This document shows, piece by piece, positions 1 through 6,364 of a stretch of DNA of 13,932 nt; position 1 is the first letter of the stretch; every line of letters begins with the position of its first letter. The notes beneath the pieces are model-generated. The model saw only the letters and a list, made by a program, of their open reading frames with translations. It was not told the origin of the DNA and did no database searches. Source of the stretch: Bacillota bacterium (GTDB lineage Bacteria; Bacillota; Clostridia; Acetivibrionales; DSM-1351); assembly GCA_023398105.1 (NCBI GenBank), contig JAEWST010000128.1, positions 1 through 13,932 on the forward strand, written 5' to 3'. Both the position numbers and the translations under genes were made by a program.

Positions 1-34
1 AGTCTGCCCCCTTTGGCCACTCGGGAACCCTTCC
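1..34 (-). tRNA. tRNA-Tyr, 5' part only (cut by window edge)
   Basis: Read on the minus strand from 34, the sequence begins GGAAGGGTTCCCGAGTGG and continues through a D-arm typical of bacterial tyrosine tRNA (long-variable-arm class), reaching the start of the anticodon stem (GCAGACT) at position 1. The anticodon lies outside the window, so the Tyr identity rests on the close match of the acceptor and D-arm to Firmicutes tRNA-Tyr. It starts only 3 bases after the encoded CCA of tRNA-Thr, so the two are almost certainly co-transcribed and processed from one precursor. Confidence 0.85.
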
Positions 35-37
35 ATA

Positions 38-113
38 TGGAGCTGGCGGACGGAATCGAACCCCCGACCTGCTGATTACAAGTCAGCTGCTCTACCTGCT
101 GAGCTACACCAGC
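38..113 (-). tRNA. tRNA-Thr (anticodon TGT)
   Basis: The minus strand folds as a full cloverleaf. The acceptor stem GCTGGTG (113-107) pairs with CGCCAGC, the discriminator is T and CCA is encoded (40-38). The anticodon loop CTTGTAA gives anticodon TGT (reads ACA). The D-loop GCTCAGCAGGTAGAGC and T-arm GGGGGTTCGATTCC are canonical. It is the first gene of a Thr-Tyr unit with its own promoter at 178-206. Confidence 0.97.
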
Positions 114-177
114 ACATATGCTGAATAATAAAGTATTCAACGTCTTCAAACAAGTTATTTGCCTTCCGACTTGAATT

Positions 178-206
178 AGTATACCATCGAAGATATTATA
201 TGTCAA
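178..206 (-). promoter_or_regulatory. promoter of the tRNA-Thr-Tyr unit
   Basis: On the minus strand, a perfect -35 TTGACA (206-201) is followed after exactly 17 bases by -10 TATACT (183-178). Initiation would fall near 171, about 60 bases before the mature 5' end of tRNA-Thr. It has the same architecture as the promoters before tRNA-Glu and tRNA-Lys in this window, which supports the call. Confidence 0.85.
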
Positions 207-512
207 CACATTTTCTGAAAATATTTTGACAAAAATATTTAGACTTTTTTATATTCAGATTCTCTATTCTAACGCTTTGTTTGCAGCCATTAGTGACTGT
301 TTATAACACCGTTCTTTACACATTTAAATAATTAAGAACTATTAGTTAATCAGATTTTCCACATGAAAAGTCTACCGATACGATAGTCTTATCCATGATT
401 TGTTTCAAGAATAATTGCAAGAAATTAGCAATGCTTCACCGCAGTGTTTTAGAGAAAACTCCAAGATGTTTTAATGCTGAATTATATAGAACACTGCTTT
501 AAAACAAATACA
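207..512. other. gene-free spacer between two tRNA units
   Basis: No reading frame with a plausible start and ribosome-binding site is seen on either strand. The only structure noted is a perfect 8-bp inverted repeat, GCAGTGTT (441-448) and AACACTGC (490-497), separated by 41 bases. Its function is unknown and it could be chance in AT-rich DNA. Confidence 0.5.
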
Positions 513-552
513 AATAAAAGCCCTTTTAGCTATAACCAAAAGGACTTTTATT
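513..552 (-). terminator. intrinsic terminator after tRNA-Asp
   Basis: The stem AATAAAAG-C-CCTTTT (513-527) pairs with AAAAGG-A-CTTTTATT (538-552) with one internal mismatch and a 10-base loop. On the minus strand the 3' arm runs into a T-rich stretch (GGGCTTTTATTTGTATTTG), as expected for a Rho-independent terminator. It lies 31 bases beyond the CCA of tRNA-Asp and so ends the Glu-Asp (possibly Lys-Glu-Asp) transcript. The near-symmetry means it could also work on the plus strand. Confidence 0.8.
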
Positions 553-583
553 TACTGATTTTATCAGTTATATAATTTAAAAA

Positions 584-660
584 TGGCGACCCGGAACGGG
601 CTCGAACCGTCGACCTCCAGCGTGACAGGCTGGCATTCTAACCAACTGAACTACCGGGCC
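584..660 (-). tRNA. tRNA-Asp (anticodon GTC)
   Basis: The minus-strand acceptor GGCCCGG (660-654) pairs with CCGGGTC (one G-T pair), discriminator G, followed by encoded CCA (586-584). The anticodon loop CTGTCAC gives GTC. The T-arm GACGGTTCGAGCCCGTT is canonical. It follows tRNA-Glu by 13 bases and is followed by an intrinsic terminator, so it is the last gene of its unit. Confidence 0.97.
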
Positions 661-673
661 ATTTAAAAATCAA

Positions 674-748
674 TGGTGACCCATAGGGGAATCGAACCCC
701 TGTTATCGCCGTGAAAGGGCGGTGTCTTAACCGCTTGACCAATGGGCC
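674..748 (-). tRNA. tRNA-Glu (anticodon TTC)
   Basis: The minus-strand gene begins GGCCCATTGGTCAAGCGGTT (from 748), the usual bacterial tRNA-Glu start. The anticodon loop CTTTCAC gives TTC. The T-arm AGGGGTTCGATTCCCCT is perfect and CCA is encoded (676-674). It has its own promoter at 791-819 and is co-transcribed with tRNA-Asp. Confidence 0.97.
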
Positions 749-790
749 TTACTTAAAGCATCGTCTAACTTTCGCTGACTGACAAAGTAT

Positions 791-819
791 ATTTTACTTA
801 GGGTTCTTTGTTTTGTCAA
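791..819 (-). promoter_or_regulatory. promoter of the tRNA-Glu-Asp unit
   Basis: On the minus strand a perfect -35 TTGACA (819-814) and a -10 TAAAAT (796-791) are separated by 17 bases. The predicted start lies about 35 bases before tRNA-Glu. Confidence 0.85.
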
Positions 820-893
820 GCATTTTTTTATCTTTATAATACTATTCTTTGTTAATCATTTTCATAATATACTAAAATAATATATAAAGCATT

Positions 894-969
894 TGGTGAC
901 CCATCGCAGATTCGAACTGCGGACACCTTGATTAAAAGTCAAGTGCTCTGCCAACTGAGCTAATGGGTC
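894..969 (-). tRNA. tRNA-Lys (anticodon TTT)
   Basis: The minus-strand acceptor GACCCAT (969-963) pairs with ATGGGTC, followed by discriminator A and encoded CCA (896-894). The anticodon loop CTTTTAA gives TTT. D-arm TAGCTCAGTTGGCAGAGC and T-arm GCAGTTCGAATCTGC are canonical. No clear terminator is seen between this gene and the next promoter (819), so some read-through into Glu-Asp is possible. Confidence 0.97.
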
Positions 970-1001
970 ATAACTTGTGGTGTTTCCGACCACAGGTATA
1001 A

Positions 1002-1030
1002 ATGATACTTAAAAAATCAACATTTGTCAA
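1002..1030 (-). promoter_or_regulatory. promoter of tRNA-Lys
   Basis: On the minus strand a perfect -35 TTGACA (1030-1025) is followed after 17 bases by -10 TATCAT (1007-1002), about 25-30 bases before the mature tRNA-Lys. Confidence 0.82.
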
Positions 1031-1368
1031 CACTTTTTTTTTAATACTCTAAATATATAAATAATGTGTAGAATAACTGTAAATTCTGTAATTATTTTAC
1101 TATAATTATTGCTACTTATCAAACCTAGCACGATATTAATACCAGATTTTTCTTTTTCACATGGAATATATACCGATTTAGTTTATTTACTCATCCCTTC
1201 CCAGTAGAAAATCTCAGATTTTCAAAATTATCAATAGAAATATGGGGCGATATAACTCATGAATTAGTTGGTGAATTTAATAAGCCATTACTAATTCTAA
1301 AAATTTACTTCCCTAAGCTTTTAACTGTCTCAAACATTCGTTTATTGCTTGTCAATTCTTCGCTCGCA
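1031..1368. other. gene-free AT-rich spacer
   Basis: No convincing gene is seen. A perfect 7-bp hairpin, GAAAATC-TCA-GATTTTC, lies at 1207-1223 but has no T-tract. A plus-strand frame stays open from 1129 to the stop at 1390-1392 without a usable start codon or ribosome-binding site. It may be a relic or chance. Confidence 0.4.
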
Positions 1369-1538
1369 AGGTGTCCGAACGGACACCTATAGAGGAACTA
1401 CTTCCCCCTTCGACGAAACATCACCTATTTACCCTGCATCACCTATAAAACGGAAAGTTAAACATATAAATCCCTATATTCCATACAACTATTTCGGCAA
1501 CAAACCATTGATAAGTTTGGACACCGATAGATTTTTTA
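1369..1538 (+). repeat. dispersed repeat, copy 1 (GGTGTCC / GGACACC ends)
   Basis: A perfect 8-bp hairpin, AGGTGTCC-GAAC-GGACACCT, lies at 1369-1388 and continues ATAGA. At 1505-1538 comes a block starting CCATTGATAAG, then TTTGGACACCGATAGA and a T-run. The last 26 bases of this block (1513-1538) recur exactly at 12178-12203 in the same orientation. The ends GGTGTCCGAAC (1370-1380) and, read inverted, GGTGTCCAAAC (1525-1515) match at 10 of 11 positions, so 1370-1525 could be a 156-bp miniature element with terminal inverted repeats. No target duplication is visible, and the identity with the distant copy continues 13 bases past the putative right end, so the true boundaries are uncertain. No transposase is present. 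Confidence 0.6.
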
Positions 1539-1566
1539 TATAGGAAATTTGAGTCCTTTATTATAA

Positions 1567-1660
1567 CGAGGCAAGAAGATGTCCCCCACTTCTATAAGTG
1601 GCGGGTATCACTTTGGTTATCAGGCGGTGAGAATATCTCCCGCCTCGATGAAACGCCGCT
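1567..1660. other. compact double-hairpin element, possible structured RNA or IS-end relic
   Basis: This is a locally GC-rich block in AT-rich DNA. Hairpin A has CCC (1583-1585) with GGG (1603-1605), a one-base bulge, then CCACTT-CTAT-AAGTGG (1586-1601). Hairpin B has AGGCGG (1622-1627) with CCGCCT (1640-1645), a bulged T, then GAG-AATAT-CTC (1629-1639). CGAGGC (1567-1572) is complementary to GCCTCG (1642-1647), giving an alternative fold that would open hairpin B. It lies 29 bases beyond the purA stop. There is no T-tract on either side, so it is not a simple terminator. Hairpin pairs like this occur at ends of IS200/IS605-type elements and in their guide RNAs, but that link is inference only. 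Confidence 0.45.
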
Positions 1661-1688
1661 GATGTAATGTACAGAAAAACATAATAGA

Positions 1689-2966
1689 CTAAAACTTCTG
1701 AATAATCTGCTCTCTGTCTTTTCCTACGCCAATTAAGCCAATCTTAACTCCTACAAGTTCTTCAATCCTATTAAGATATTTTTTTGCGTTCTGAGGAAGC
1801 TCCTCGAAGGACTTAATATCAGAAATATCTTCTTTCCAAGGTTCAAATACTTCATAAACTGGTTCACACTTTGCAAGCTCATTTAGGCTTGCAGGGAAGG
1901 TCTTTGTTAGTGTCCCATCTTTTTTATAGCCAACACAAAGTTTTATCTCATTTAGCTTTCCAATAGTGTCTACGTGGTTTATTGCAAGAGCAGTTAAACC
2001 ATTTATTTTTGCAGCATACTTTATCATAACAGTATCCAGCCAGCCACATCTTCTAGGTCTTCCTGTAGTTGTACCATATTCCCAACCTAAATCTCTGATA
2101 GAATCCCCTATTTCATTATCCTGCTCTGTAGGGAAAGGTCCTGCTCCAACTCTTGAGGTATAAGCCTTTAAAATTCCGTAAACTTCATTGATATATACTG
2201 GACCTATTCCAGAACCAGTACAAACTCCACCCGAAATAGGATTAGAAGATGTTACATATGGATATGTTCCAAAATCAACATCCAAGAAATTTGCCTGTGC
2301 ACCTTCAAATAATATGTCTTTTCCTTGGTCTATTGCATCAGCTAAAATGCTTGTTGTATCAGTAACATATTTTCTTATCTGCTCTGCATAACCTAAATAC
2401 TCGTCAATTATACTTTGAGCATCATATGGCTTCTCACCATATACTTTTTCTATTATAAGATTTTTAAGTTCAAGGTTTAGCTTTACCTTTTTAATAAATT
2501 CGTCCTTCTCCATTAAATCGCACATTCTTATCCCAGAACGTTCAATCTTATCAGCATAACAAGGACCTATTCCTCTTTTTGTTGTTCCAATTTTATTGTC
2601 CTGTGACCTAAAATTTTCTTGAAGCTCGTCTAAACCTATGTGATAAGGCATAATGACGTGAGCTCTGTCACTAATTAAAAGGTGGTCTGTTGTTACTCCT
2701 CTATCATTTAAATCCTTTATTTCTTTAAGCAATACTGCTGGATCTACTACAACACCATTTCCTATTATGCAGGTTTTATCAGTATGAAGTATTCCTGATG
2801 GAATCAGATGCAACGCATATTTTGCTCCATTTGCAACAATTGTATGTCCTGCATTATTTCCGCCTGAAAACCTAACAATAAAATCAGACTTCTCAGCAAG
2901 CATATCAATATACTTACCCTTACCCTCATCACCCCATTGAGTGCCAACTACTACTCTTACGGCCAT
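1689..2966 (-). CDS. purA: adenylosuccinate synthetase
   Basis: It makes adenylosuccinate from IMP, aspartate and GTP, the first committed step to AMP, in the cytosol. The 425-residue protein is full length for the family. The GTP-binding and catalytic loop WGDEGKGK is at 11-18 with the catalytic Asp13, and NAGHT follows with catalytic His41. GTTKRGIGP (IMP-binding loop), TSSNP, GVCTGSGIGP and the TTGRPRRCGW segment follow in the expected order. The usual GAQG..LD.DHGTYP reads GAQANFLDVDFGTYP here, a conservative variant. ATG at 2966 is preceded by AGGAGG at 9 bases. The gene stands alone, with its own promoter (3062-3090) and a roughly 90-base leader in which no purine riboswitch core is recognised. 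Confidence 0.98.
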   Translation of the reverse strand: MAVRVVVGTQWGDEGKGKYIDMLAEKSDFIVRFSGGNNAGHTIVANGAKYALHLIPSGILHTDKTCIIGNGVVVDPAVLLKEIKDLNDRGVTTDHLLISDRAHVIMPYHIGLDELQENFRSQDNKIGTTKRGIGPCYADKIERSGIRMCDLMEKDEFIKKVKLNLELKNLIIEKVYGEKPYDAQSIIDEYLGYAEQIRKYVTDTTSILADAIDQGKDILFEGAQANFLDVDFGTYPYVTSSNPISGGVCTGSGIGPVYINEVYGILKAYTSRVGAGPFPTEQDNEIGDSIRDLGWEYGTTTGRPRRCGWLDTVMIKYAAKINGLTALAINHVDTIGKLNEIKLCVGYKKDGTLTKTFPASLNELAKCEPVYEVFEPWKEDISDIKSFEELPQNAKKYLNRIEELVGVKIGLIGVGKDREQIIQKF

Positions 2967-3061
2967 TATATATATCCTCCTGTCTATTTAAATGCAATCG
3001 CTCATTTCCAGCTAAAGGCTCTTTATCAATACTTTTGTTATTTTACTAATCAGCCTATTAA

Positions 3062-3090
3062 ATTATAACTTAGTAAAAAGTATAATACAA
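3062..3090 (-). promoter_or_regulatory. promoter of purA
   Basis: On the minus strand, -35 TTGTAT (3090-3085), 17 bases, then a perfect -10 TATAAT (3067-3062), about 95 bases before the purA start. Confidence 0.65.
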
Positions 3091-3123
3091 CAAAAACTCG
3101 TATATATATGCAATTCAAATAAA

Positions 3124-3228
3124 AAAAGAGACAATTACAAAATTGAACTAAACAATAAAATAATGTTTCTGAATATATTAATCCAGTACATATATTGTTG
3201 TTAAAATCAATTTGTGATAGTCTCTTTT
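3124..3228. repeat. 105-bp long imperfect inverted repeat (MITE-like or large-hairpin terminator)
   Basis: Outer arms are a perfect 9-bp match, AAAAGAGAC (3124-3132) and GTCTCTTTT (3220-3228). Further inward, CAAAATTGA pairs with TCAATTTG and AAACAATA with TATTGTTGTT, so each arm is about 40 bases with small bulges, leaving a short central loop around 3165-3188. It lies between the stop of the DUF1858 gene and the purA promoter. On the minus strand the 3' arm ends in a run of T, so it could terminate the DUF1858 transcript. The length of the stem is more typical of a non-autonomous mobile element. Confidence 0.6.
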
Positions 3229-3258
3229 AAAAATGATTAAATGGTAAAAGCTGTAAGC

Positions 3259-3462
3259 CTATTTAGATTCAAAATAATTATTTAATTCTTCAATCAACTT
3301 ATCGGCATCAATTCCATGAACTGCACAAGCATCTTCAATACTTTCTCCTGAAGCAGATGGACATCCTAAACAATGCATACCACTATTTAAGAATATTGGC
3401 GCAGTACCTCTATCCATATTTAATACATCAACAATTATCATGTCTTTTGTAACTTTTGCCAT
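3259..3462 (-). CDS. DUF1858 / redox-disulfide small protein
   Basis: A 67-residue cytosolic protein of the DUF1858 family (also called hybrid-cluster-protein-associated redox disulfide domain). The body matches the family pattern: an opening segment with TKDMIIVDVL, a central GMHCLGCPSA with the CxxC pair (Cys31 and Cys34), and a closing helix ESIEDACAVHGID..KLIEELN. The CxxC pair suggests a thiol redox or metal-binding role, but the biochemical function is not established. ATG is preceded by AGGAGG at 8 bases. It stands between the fumarase genes and purA as a probable single-gene unit with a -10 at 3504-3509. Confidence 0.9.
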   Translation of the reverse strand: MAKVTKDMIIVDVLNMDRGTAPIFLNSGMHCLGCPSASGESIEDACAVHGIDADKLIEELNNYFESK

Positions 3463-3503
3463 ATTGTAAACCTCCTAAATGAATATATAATTTTTCAAAA
3501 GCT

Positions 3504-3509
3504 ATTATA
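3504..3509 (-). promoter_or_regulatory. -10 element of the DUF1858 gene
   Basis: A perfect TATAAT on the minus strand (GTGTATAATAGC context), about 42 bases before the start codon. No good -35 is seen at 16-18 bases upstream (TATATT at 17), so the assignment rests mainly on the -10 and its position between two genes. Confidence 0.4.
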
Positions 3510-3563
3510 CACTAATGTAATTAAAAAATATATAGTAAATACAATCAGTACATAATAATTAAC

Positions 3564-4118
3564 CTATTTGTTTTTTCTGAATTCATTTTTCCCAATTTCA
3601 TATAAATTATTTCCGTAGCTATCTATTATAACTGTAAGAGGGAAATCTTCTACCTCCAGTTTTCTTATTGCTTCAGCACCTAATTCTGGAAATGCTATAA
3701 TTTCTTGTTTTTTTATACATTCAGCCATTAATGCTCCTGCACCACCGATAGCTCCAAAATAGACCGCACCATATTCCTTCATTGCATTTATAACCTCCTC
3801 ATTTCTAAGCCCTTTGCCTATCATTCCAGTTTCTCCAAGCTTAATTAATGTAGGTGCATATGCATCCATTCTATAGCTGGTAGTTGGTCCTGCTGAACCA
3901 ATAATCTCTCCCTCTTTTGCGGGACATGGTCCAACATAATATATCGTTTGATTCCTAATATCAAATGGCAGTTCTTTATTTTGGTTAATCAATTCTATTA
4001 ATTTCTTATGTGCTGCGTCCCTTGCTGTATATATTATTCCACTAAGGGAAATTGTATCTCCAGCTTTAAATGCTTTTGTAGCTTCTCTGTCAAATGGTGC
4101 TTTTATATTGTGATGCAT
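3564..4118 (-). CDS. fumarate hydratase (class I, Fe-S type), beta subunit
   Basis: This is the C-terminal (beta) half of the class I fumarase / L-tartrate dehydratase family, which reversibly hydrates fumarate to malate. In many anaerobes the enzyme is split into two subunits. The 184-residue length fits the split form. Seen in order: GDTISLSGIIYTARDAAHK near the N-terminus, the GPCPA segment, GSAGPTTSYRMDAYAP (about 75-92), KLGETGMIGKG, GAIGGAGAL and LEVEDFPLTVIIDSYGN near the end. AGGAGG lies 7 bases before ATG. It follows the alpha gene by 113 bases, probably on the same transcript. Family members acting on tartrate cannot be excluded from sequence alone; fumarase is the likelier role in this type of organism. 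Confidence 0.92.
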   Translation of the reverse strand: MHHNIKAPFDREATKAFKAGDTISLSGIIYTARDAAHKKLIELINQNKELPFDIRNQTIYYVGPCPAKEGEIIGSAGPTTSYRMDAYAPTLIKLGETGMIGKGLRNEEVINAMKEYGAVYFGAIGGAGALMAECIKKQEIIAFPELGAEAIRKLEVEDFPLTVIIDSYGNNLYEIGKNEFRKNK

Positions 4119-4197
4119 GTTTATACCTCCTGCTTGTTTAAGTAAATTTTATGGATAAATAGCTAATTGAACTGTCTTTTTTTACTTATGCCATTTT

Positions 4198-4215
4198 TCC
4201 CAACTCAACTTGGGA
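4198..4215 (-). other. hairpin between fumarase alpha and beta genes
   Basis: Perfect 6-bp stem TCCCAA-(6)-TTGGGA located 17 bases after the alpha stop. On the coding (minus) strand it is followed by a run of A rather than T, so it is not an intrinsic terminator there. It might affect mRNA processing or the relative yield of the two subunits. Confidence 0.4.
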
Positions 4216-4231
4216 CGAATATTTTCGCATT

Positions 4232-5074
4232 CTATAATAATGTCTCTGCATGACGAGTTACATGACAGCTTATATTTATTGCCACCGGTAAGCCTGCAAT
4301 ATGTGTTGGATATGTTTCAACATTTACGGCTAGTGCAGTATTGGTGCCGCCCAATCCAGCTGGTCCAATTCCAAGCTCATTTATTTTTTGAAGCATTTCA
4401 CTTTCAAGATTTCTAACATACTCTATTTCATTTCTTACACTAATAGGTCTCAGTAATGCTCTTTTTGCAAGAATAGATGCTTTTTCCATTGTGCCTCCAA
4501 TTCCAACTCCAACTACAATAGGAGGACATGGATTTGGTCCAGCTTTGTCTACAGTCTCTAATATAAAGCTTTTTACACCTTCTATCCCATCTGATGGCTT
4601 AAGCATTTTTAGTGCACTCATATTTTCACTGCCAAAACCCTTTGGAGCCAGTTCTATTTTTAATGAATCACCAGGAACAATTTCATAATGTATAACAGCT
4701 GGTGTGTTATCTCCTGTGTTCACCCGTTCGATAGGATCCTTTACTACTGATTTTCTTAAGCAACCCTCATTATATCCTCTTCTCACACCCTCATTAATAG
4801 CATCTGACAGTCCTCCGCCAACTATATGTATCTCTTGACCTATAGTCACAAAAACTACAGCCATTCCTGTATCTTGGCATATTGCCACCTTCTTTTTTGC
4901 GGCTAAGTCCGCATTAATTAATAGCTTATCTATTATTTCAGTACCAATTGGAGATTGTTCATTTTTTAAGCCATTCTGCATTGCTTGCTTTATATCTTCG
5001 TTCAGGTAAAAATTTGCATTCATACACATATTTTTGACTGCTTCTATAATTGTACTAACATTAATATCCCTCAT
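4232..5074 (-). CDS. fumarate hydratase (class I, Fe-S type), alpha subunit
   Basis: The alpha half of a two-subunit class I fumarase, which carries the oxygen-sensitive [4Fe-4S] cluster. The three cluster cysteines are visible: ICQDTG (Cys66 from this start), GPNPCPP (Cys183) and SCHVTRH (Cys270). Other family segments are GSENMSALKML, VGVGIGGTMEKA and GPAGLGGTNTALAVN. The longest frame opens with ATG at 5092, but a GGAGG overlaps that ATG and lies 11 bases before the ATG at 5074, so the start at 5074 (280 residues) is preferred. The sequence before 5092 has only a weak ribosome-binding site. A promoter lies at 5123-5151. It precedes the beta gene, and the two would form the active enzyme. 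Confidence 0.93.
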   Translation of the reverse strand: MRDINVSTIIEAVKNMCMNANFYLNEDIKQAMQNGLKNEQSPIGTEIIDKLLINADLAAKKKVAICQDTGMAVVFVTIGQEIHIVGGGLSDAINEGVRRGYNEGCLRKSVVKDPIERVNTGDNTPAVIHYEIVPGDSLKIELAPKGFGSENMSALKMLKPSDGIEGVKSFILETVDKAGPNPCPPIVVGVGIGGTMEKASILAKRALLRPISVRNEIEYVRNLESEMLQKINELGIGPAGLGGTNTALAVNVETYPTHIAGLPVAINISCHVTRHAETLL

Positions 5075-5122
5075 GTTACCAAAAACCTCCATATATTTAA
5101 TTCTCTACTTTCATACTGTATA

Positions 5123-5151
5123 ATATTACCCCTTAAAATTATTAACTTCAA
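5123..5151 (-). promoter_or_regulatory. promoter of the fumarase genes
   Basis: On the minus strand, -35 TTGAAG (5151-5146), a 17-base spacer and -10 TAATAT (5128-5123), about 50 bases before the preferred start at 5074. Confidence 0.55.
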
Positions 5152-5433
5152 TACTATTTTTTACTAACTCAAGCTTCGCAGTTAAATATAATGCTTAAAG
5201 CCAAGTAATAGTAGGTATGCTATCATTATCAAATAAAAAGTTAAATAATTTTATTAGATAAGTTAGTTTACTGTACTACAACCATTGATAATTCTACCTC
5301 ACCAATATTTTTATGTGCAAAGTTTGAGATACTATTATTTCTACATGCTTATAACAACTATTATTACAAAATTATAGCCACTTGTGAATTTAAACATAAA
5401 TTAAATAGAATTTCTTAGTTTAAGTAATATTAA
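5152..5433. other. gene-free spacer between divergent promoters
   Basis: Very AT-rich. No gene is recognised on either strand. At 5279-5329 there is a possible degenerate copy of the repeat found at 1505-1553: AACCATTGATAA, then CACC, ATA, a T-run and TTTGAG occur in the same order with small offsets. This could be chance in such AT-rich sequence. Confidence 0.35.
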
Positions 5434-5462
5434 AAGACAAAACAATTATATTTTAGTATAAT
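5434..5462 (+). promoter_or_regulatory. promoter of the universal stress protein gene
   Basis: -35 AAGACA (5434-5439), 17 bases, perfect -10 TATAAT (5457-5462). The start codon follows 25 bases later, giving a short leader. Confidence 0.6.
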
Positions 5463-5487
5463 AATATATAAGAAAGGAGGTCATTAA

Positions 5488-5871
5488 TTGAGTCAATCTG
5501 GTAGTAATATATTAGTTTGTGTAACTCAACAGAAAACATGCGAAAGGCTTATAAGAAAAGCATTAGAGTTTTCGAGTGATAATGATTCAATCTTTATCAT
5601 TCATGTTGCAAAAAATAATTGGAGTTTTCTAGATAATGAAAAAGAAGGTGAGGCGTTAGAATACCTTTTTGGTATTGCTAAATCTATAGGTGCAAACCTT
5701 ACAGTTCTACGTTCTGATAATATAGTCGATACAATAGTTGATTATGCACTTGAAAATAAAATTGATTTGTTAGTCCTTGGTGACTCCAAGGATGATCATA
5801 AAGAAAACTATTTTTATAAATCGTTAAAAGAGACCTTAAATGTCGTTGAAATACATGTTGTGTCTAATTGA
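5488..5871 (+). CDS. universal stress protein (KdpD-type USP domain), stand-alone
   Basis: A 127-residue single-domain protein of the universal stress protein fold. The first strand ILVCVTQQKTCERLIRKALEFS and the end LLVLGDSKDDHKENYFYKSLKETL..VVEIHVV resemble the USP domain of KdpD sensor kinases more than classic UspA. The usual nucleotide-binding G-x2-G-x9-G-S/T pattern is not intact, so ATP binding is doubtful. No kinase domain or kdp gene is nearby. The start is TTG at 5488, chosen because AAAGGAGG lies 7 bases upstream and no ATG or GTG fits. It has its own promoter and may read on toward hup, since no strong terminator separates them. Its role is unknown. Confidence 0.82.
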   Translation: MSQSGSNILVCVTQQKTCERLIRKALEFSSDNDSIFIIHVAKNNWSFLDNEKEGEALEYLFGIAKSIGANLTVLRSDNIVDTIVDYALENKIDLLVLGDSKDDHKENYFYKSLKETLNVVEIHVVSN

Positions 5872-5934
5872 TATATAAATTGTTAAAATTCCCTTATTTA
5901 GATGGTACAATATTACTATTTTGGCTGGAAAGGC

Positions 5935-5963
5935 TTGACTTTAAAGTCTTTTCATTATAAAAT
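5935..5963 (+). promoter_or_regulatory. promoter of hup, with overlapping palindrome
   Basis: -35 TTGACT (5935-5940), 17 bases, -10 TAAAAT (5958-5963). A perfect 12-bp palindrome GACTTTAAAGTC (5937-5948) overlaps the -35 and could be an operator. The same stretch can also fold as AAAGGCTT...AAGTCTTT followed by TTC, a weak terminator for the preceding gene. Confidence 0.65.
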
Positions 5964-5965
5964 AA

Positions 5966-5972
5966 TGTCGAA
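5966..5972 (+). promoter_or_regulatory. candidate Spo0A box in the hup promoter
   Basis: TGTCGAA, the core of the Spo0A-binding consensus (0A box), lies 2 bases downstream of the hup -10, at the expected transcription start, where binding would repress. A Spo0A-like gene lies about 1.2 kb away. A 7-base match occurs by chance roughly once per few kilobases on two strands, so this is only suggestive. Confidence 0.35.
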
Positions 5973-5995
5973 TTCCATTTTTAGGAGGTTGTACA

Positions 5996-6271
5996 ATGAA
6001 TAAATCAGATTTAATCAACTCGATTGCATCAAAATCAGGCTTAAACAAAAAAAATAGTGAGGCCGCTTTAAATGCATTCATTTCTTCCGTAGAAGATACT
6101 CTTAAGGCTGGCGACAAAGTCACTTTAGTTGGTTTTGGAACCTTCGAAGTAAGGGAAAGAGCTGAAAGAAAGGGTAGAAACCCACAGACTAAGCAAGAAA
6201 TAACTATTCCTGCATCCAAAGCTCCAGTATTCAAAGCTGGAAAGGGATTAAAAGATAACGTTAACGCTTAA
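5996..6271 (+). CDS. hup: HU-family DNA-binding protein
   Basis: A histone-like nucleoid protein that binds and bends DNA as a homodimer. The 91 residues match the usual 90-92. MNKSDLINSIASKSGL opens as expected, the dimer core GDKVTLVGFGTFEVRERAER is at about 39-58, and the DNA-binding beta arm GRNPQTKQEITIPASKAPVFKAGKGLKDNVN contains the intercalating Pro in RNPQT. ATG follows TTAGGAGG by 7-8 bases. It has its own promoter (5935-5963) and a strong terminator (6282-6308), so it is a single-gene unit. Confidence 0.98.
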   Translation: MNKSDLINSIASKSGLNKKNSEAALNAFISSVEDTLKAGDKVTLVGFGTFEVRERAERKGRNPQTKQEITIPASKAPVFKAGKGLKDNVNA

Positions 6272-6281
6272 TTAGTTACAT

Positions 6282-6308
6282 AAAAGCCCTGATTTTGTCA
6301 GGGCTTTT
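6282..6308 (+). terminator. intrinsic terminator of hup
   Basis: Perfect 11-bp stem AAAAGCCCTGA-TTTTG-TCAGGGCTTTT followed by further T, starting 10 bases after the hup stop. Confidence 0.95.
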
Positions 6309-6364
6309 TGTATTTCTAAAAATTCTATTTTTTCTAATTTACTTACACAAACAATGCAATATTT

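Noticed and set aside
1129..1392. Plus-strand frame open for 87 codons
   Set aside because: It has no ATG or GTG, and the only TTG is near its end; no ribosome-binding site. At most a gene relic, more likely chance.
1349..1543. Open frame of 64 codons with a TTG start across repeat copy 1
   Set aside because: There is no ribosome-binding site, the composition is low in coding character, and it runs through a hairpin and a dispersed repeat; no family is recognised.
2967..3061. Purine riboswitch upstream of purA
   Set aside because: The leader lacks the conserved three-way-junction core sequences; only ordinary AT-rich sequence is seen.
4198..4215. Terminator between the fumarase subunits
   Set aside because: The hairpin is followed by A residues rather than T on the transcribed strand, and the two subunits need to be co-expressed.
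5941..6234. 97-codon minus-strand frame opposite hup
   Set aside because: Antisense shadow of the clearly real HU gene; no ribosome-binding site and no family match.
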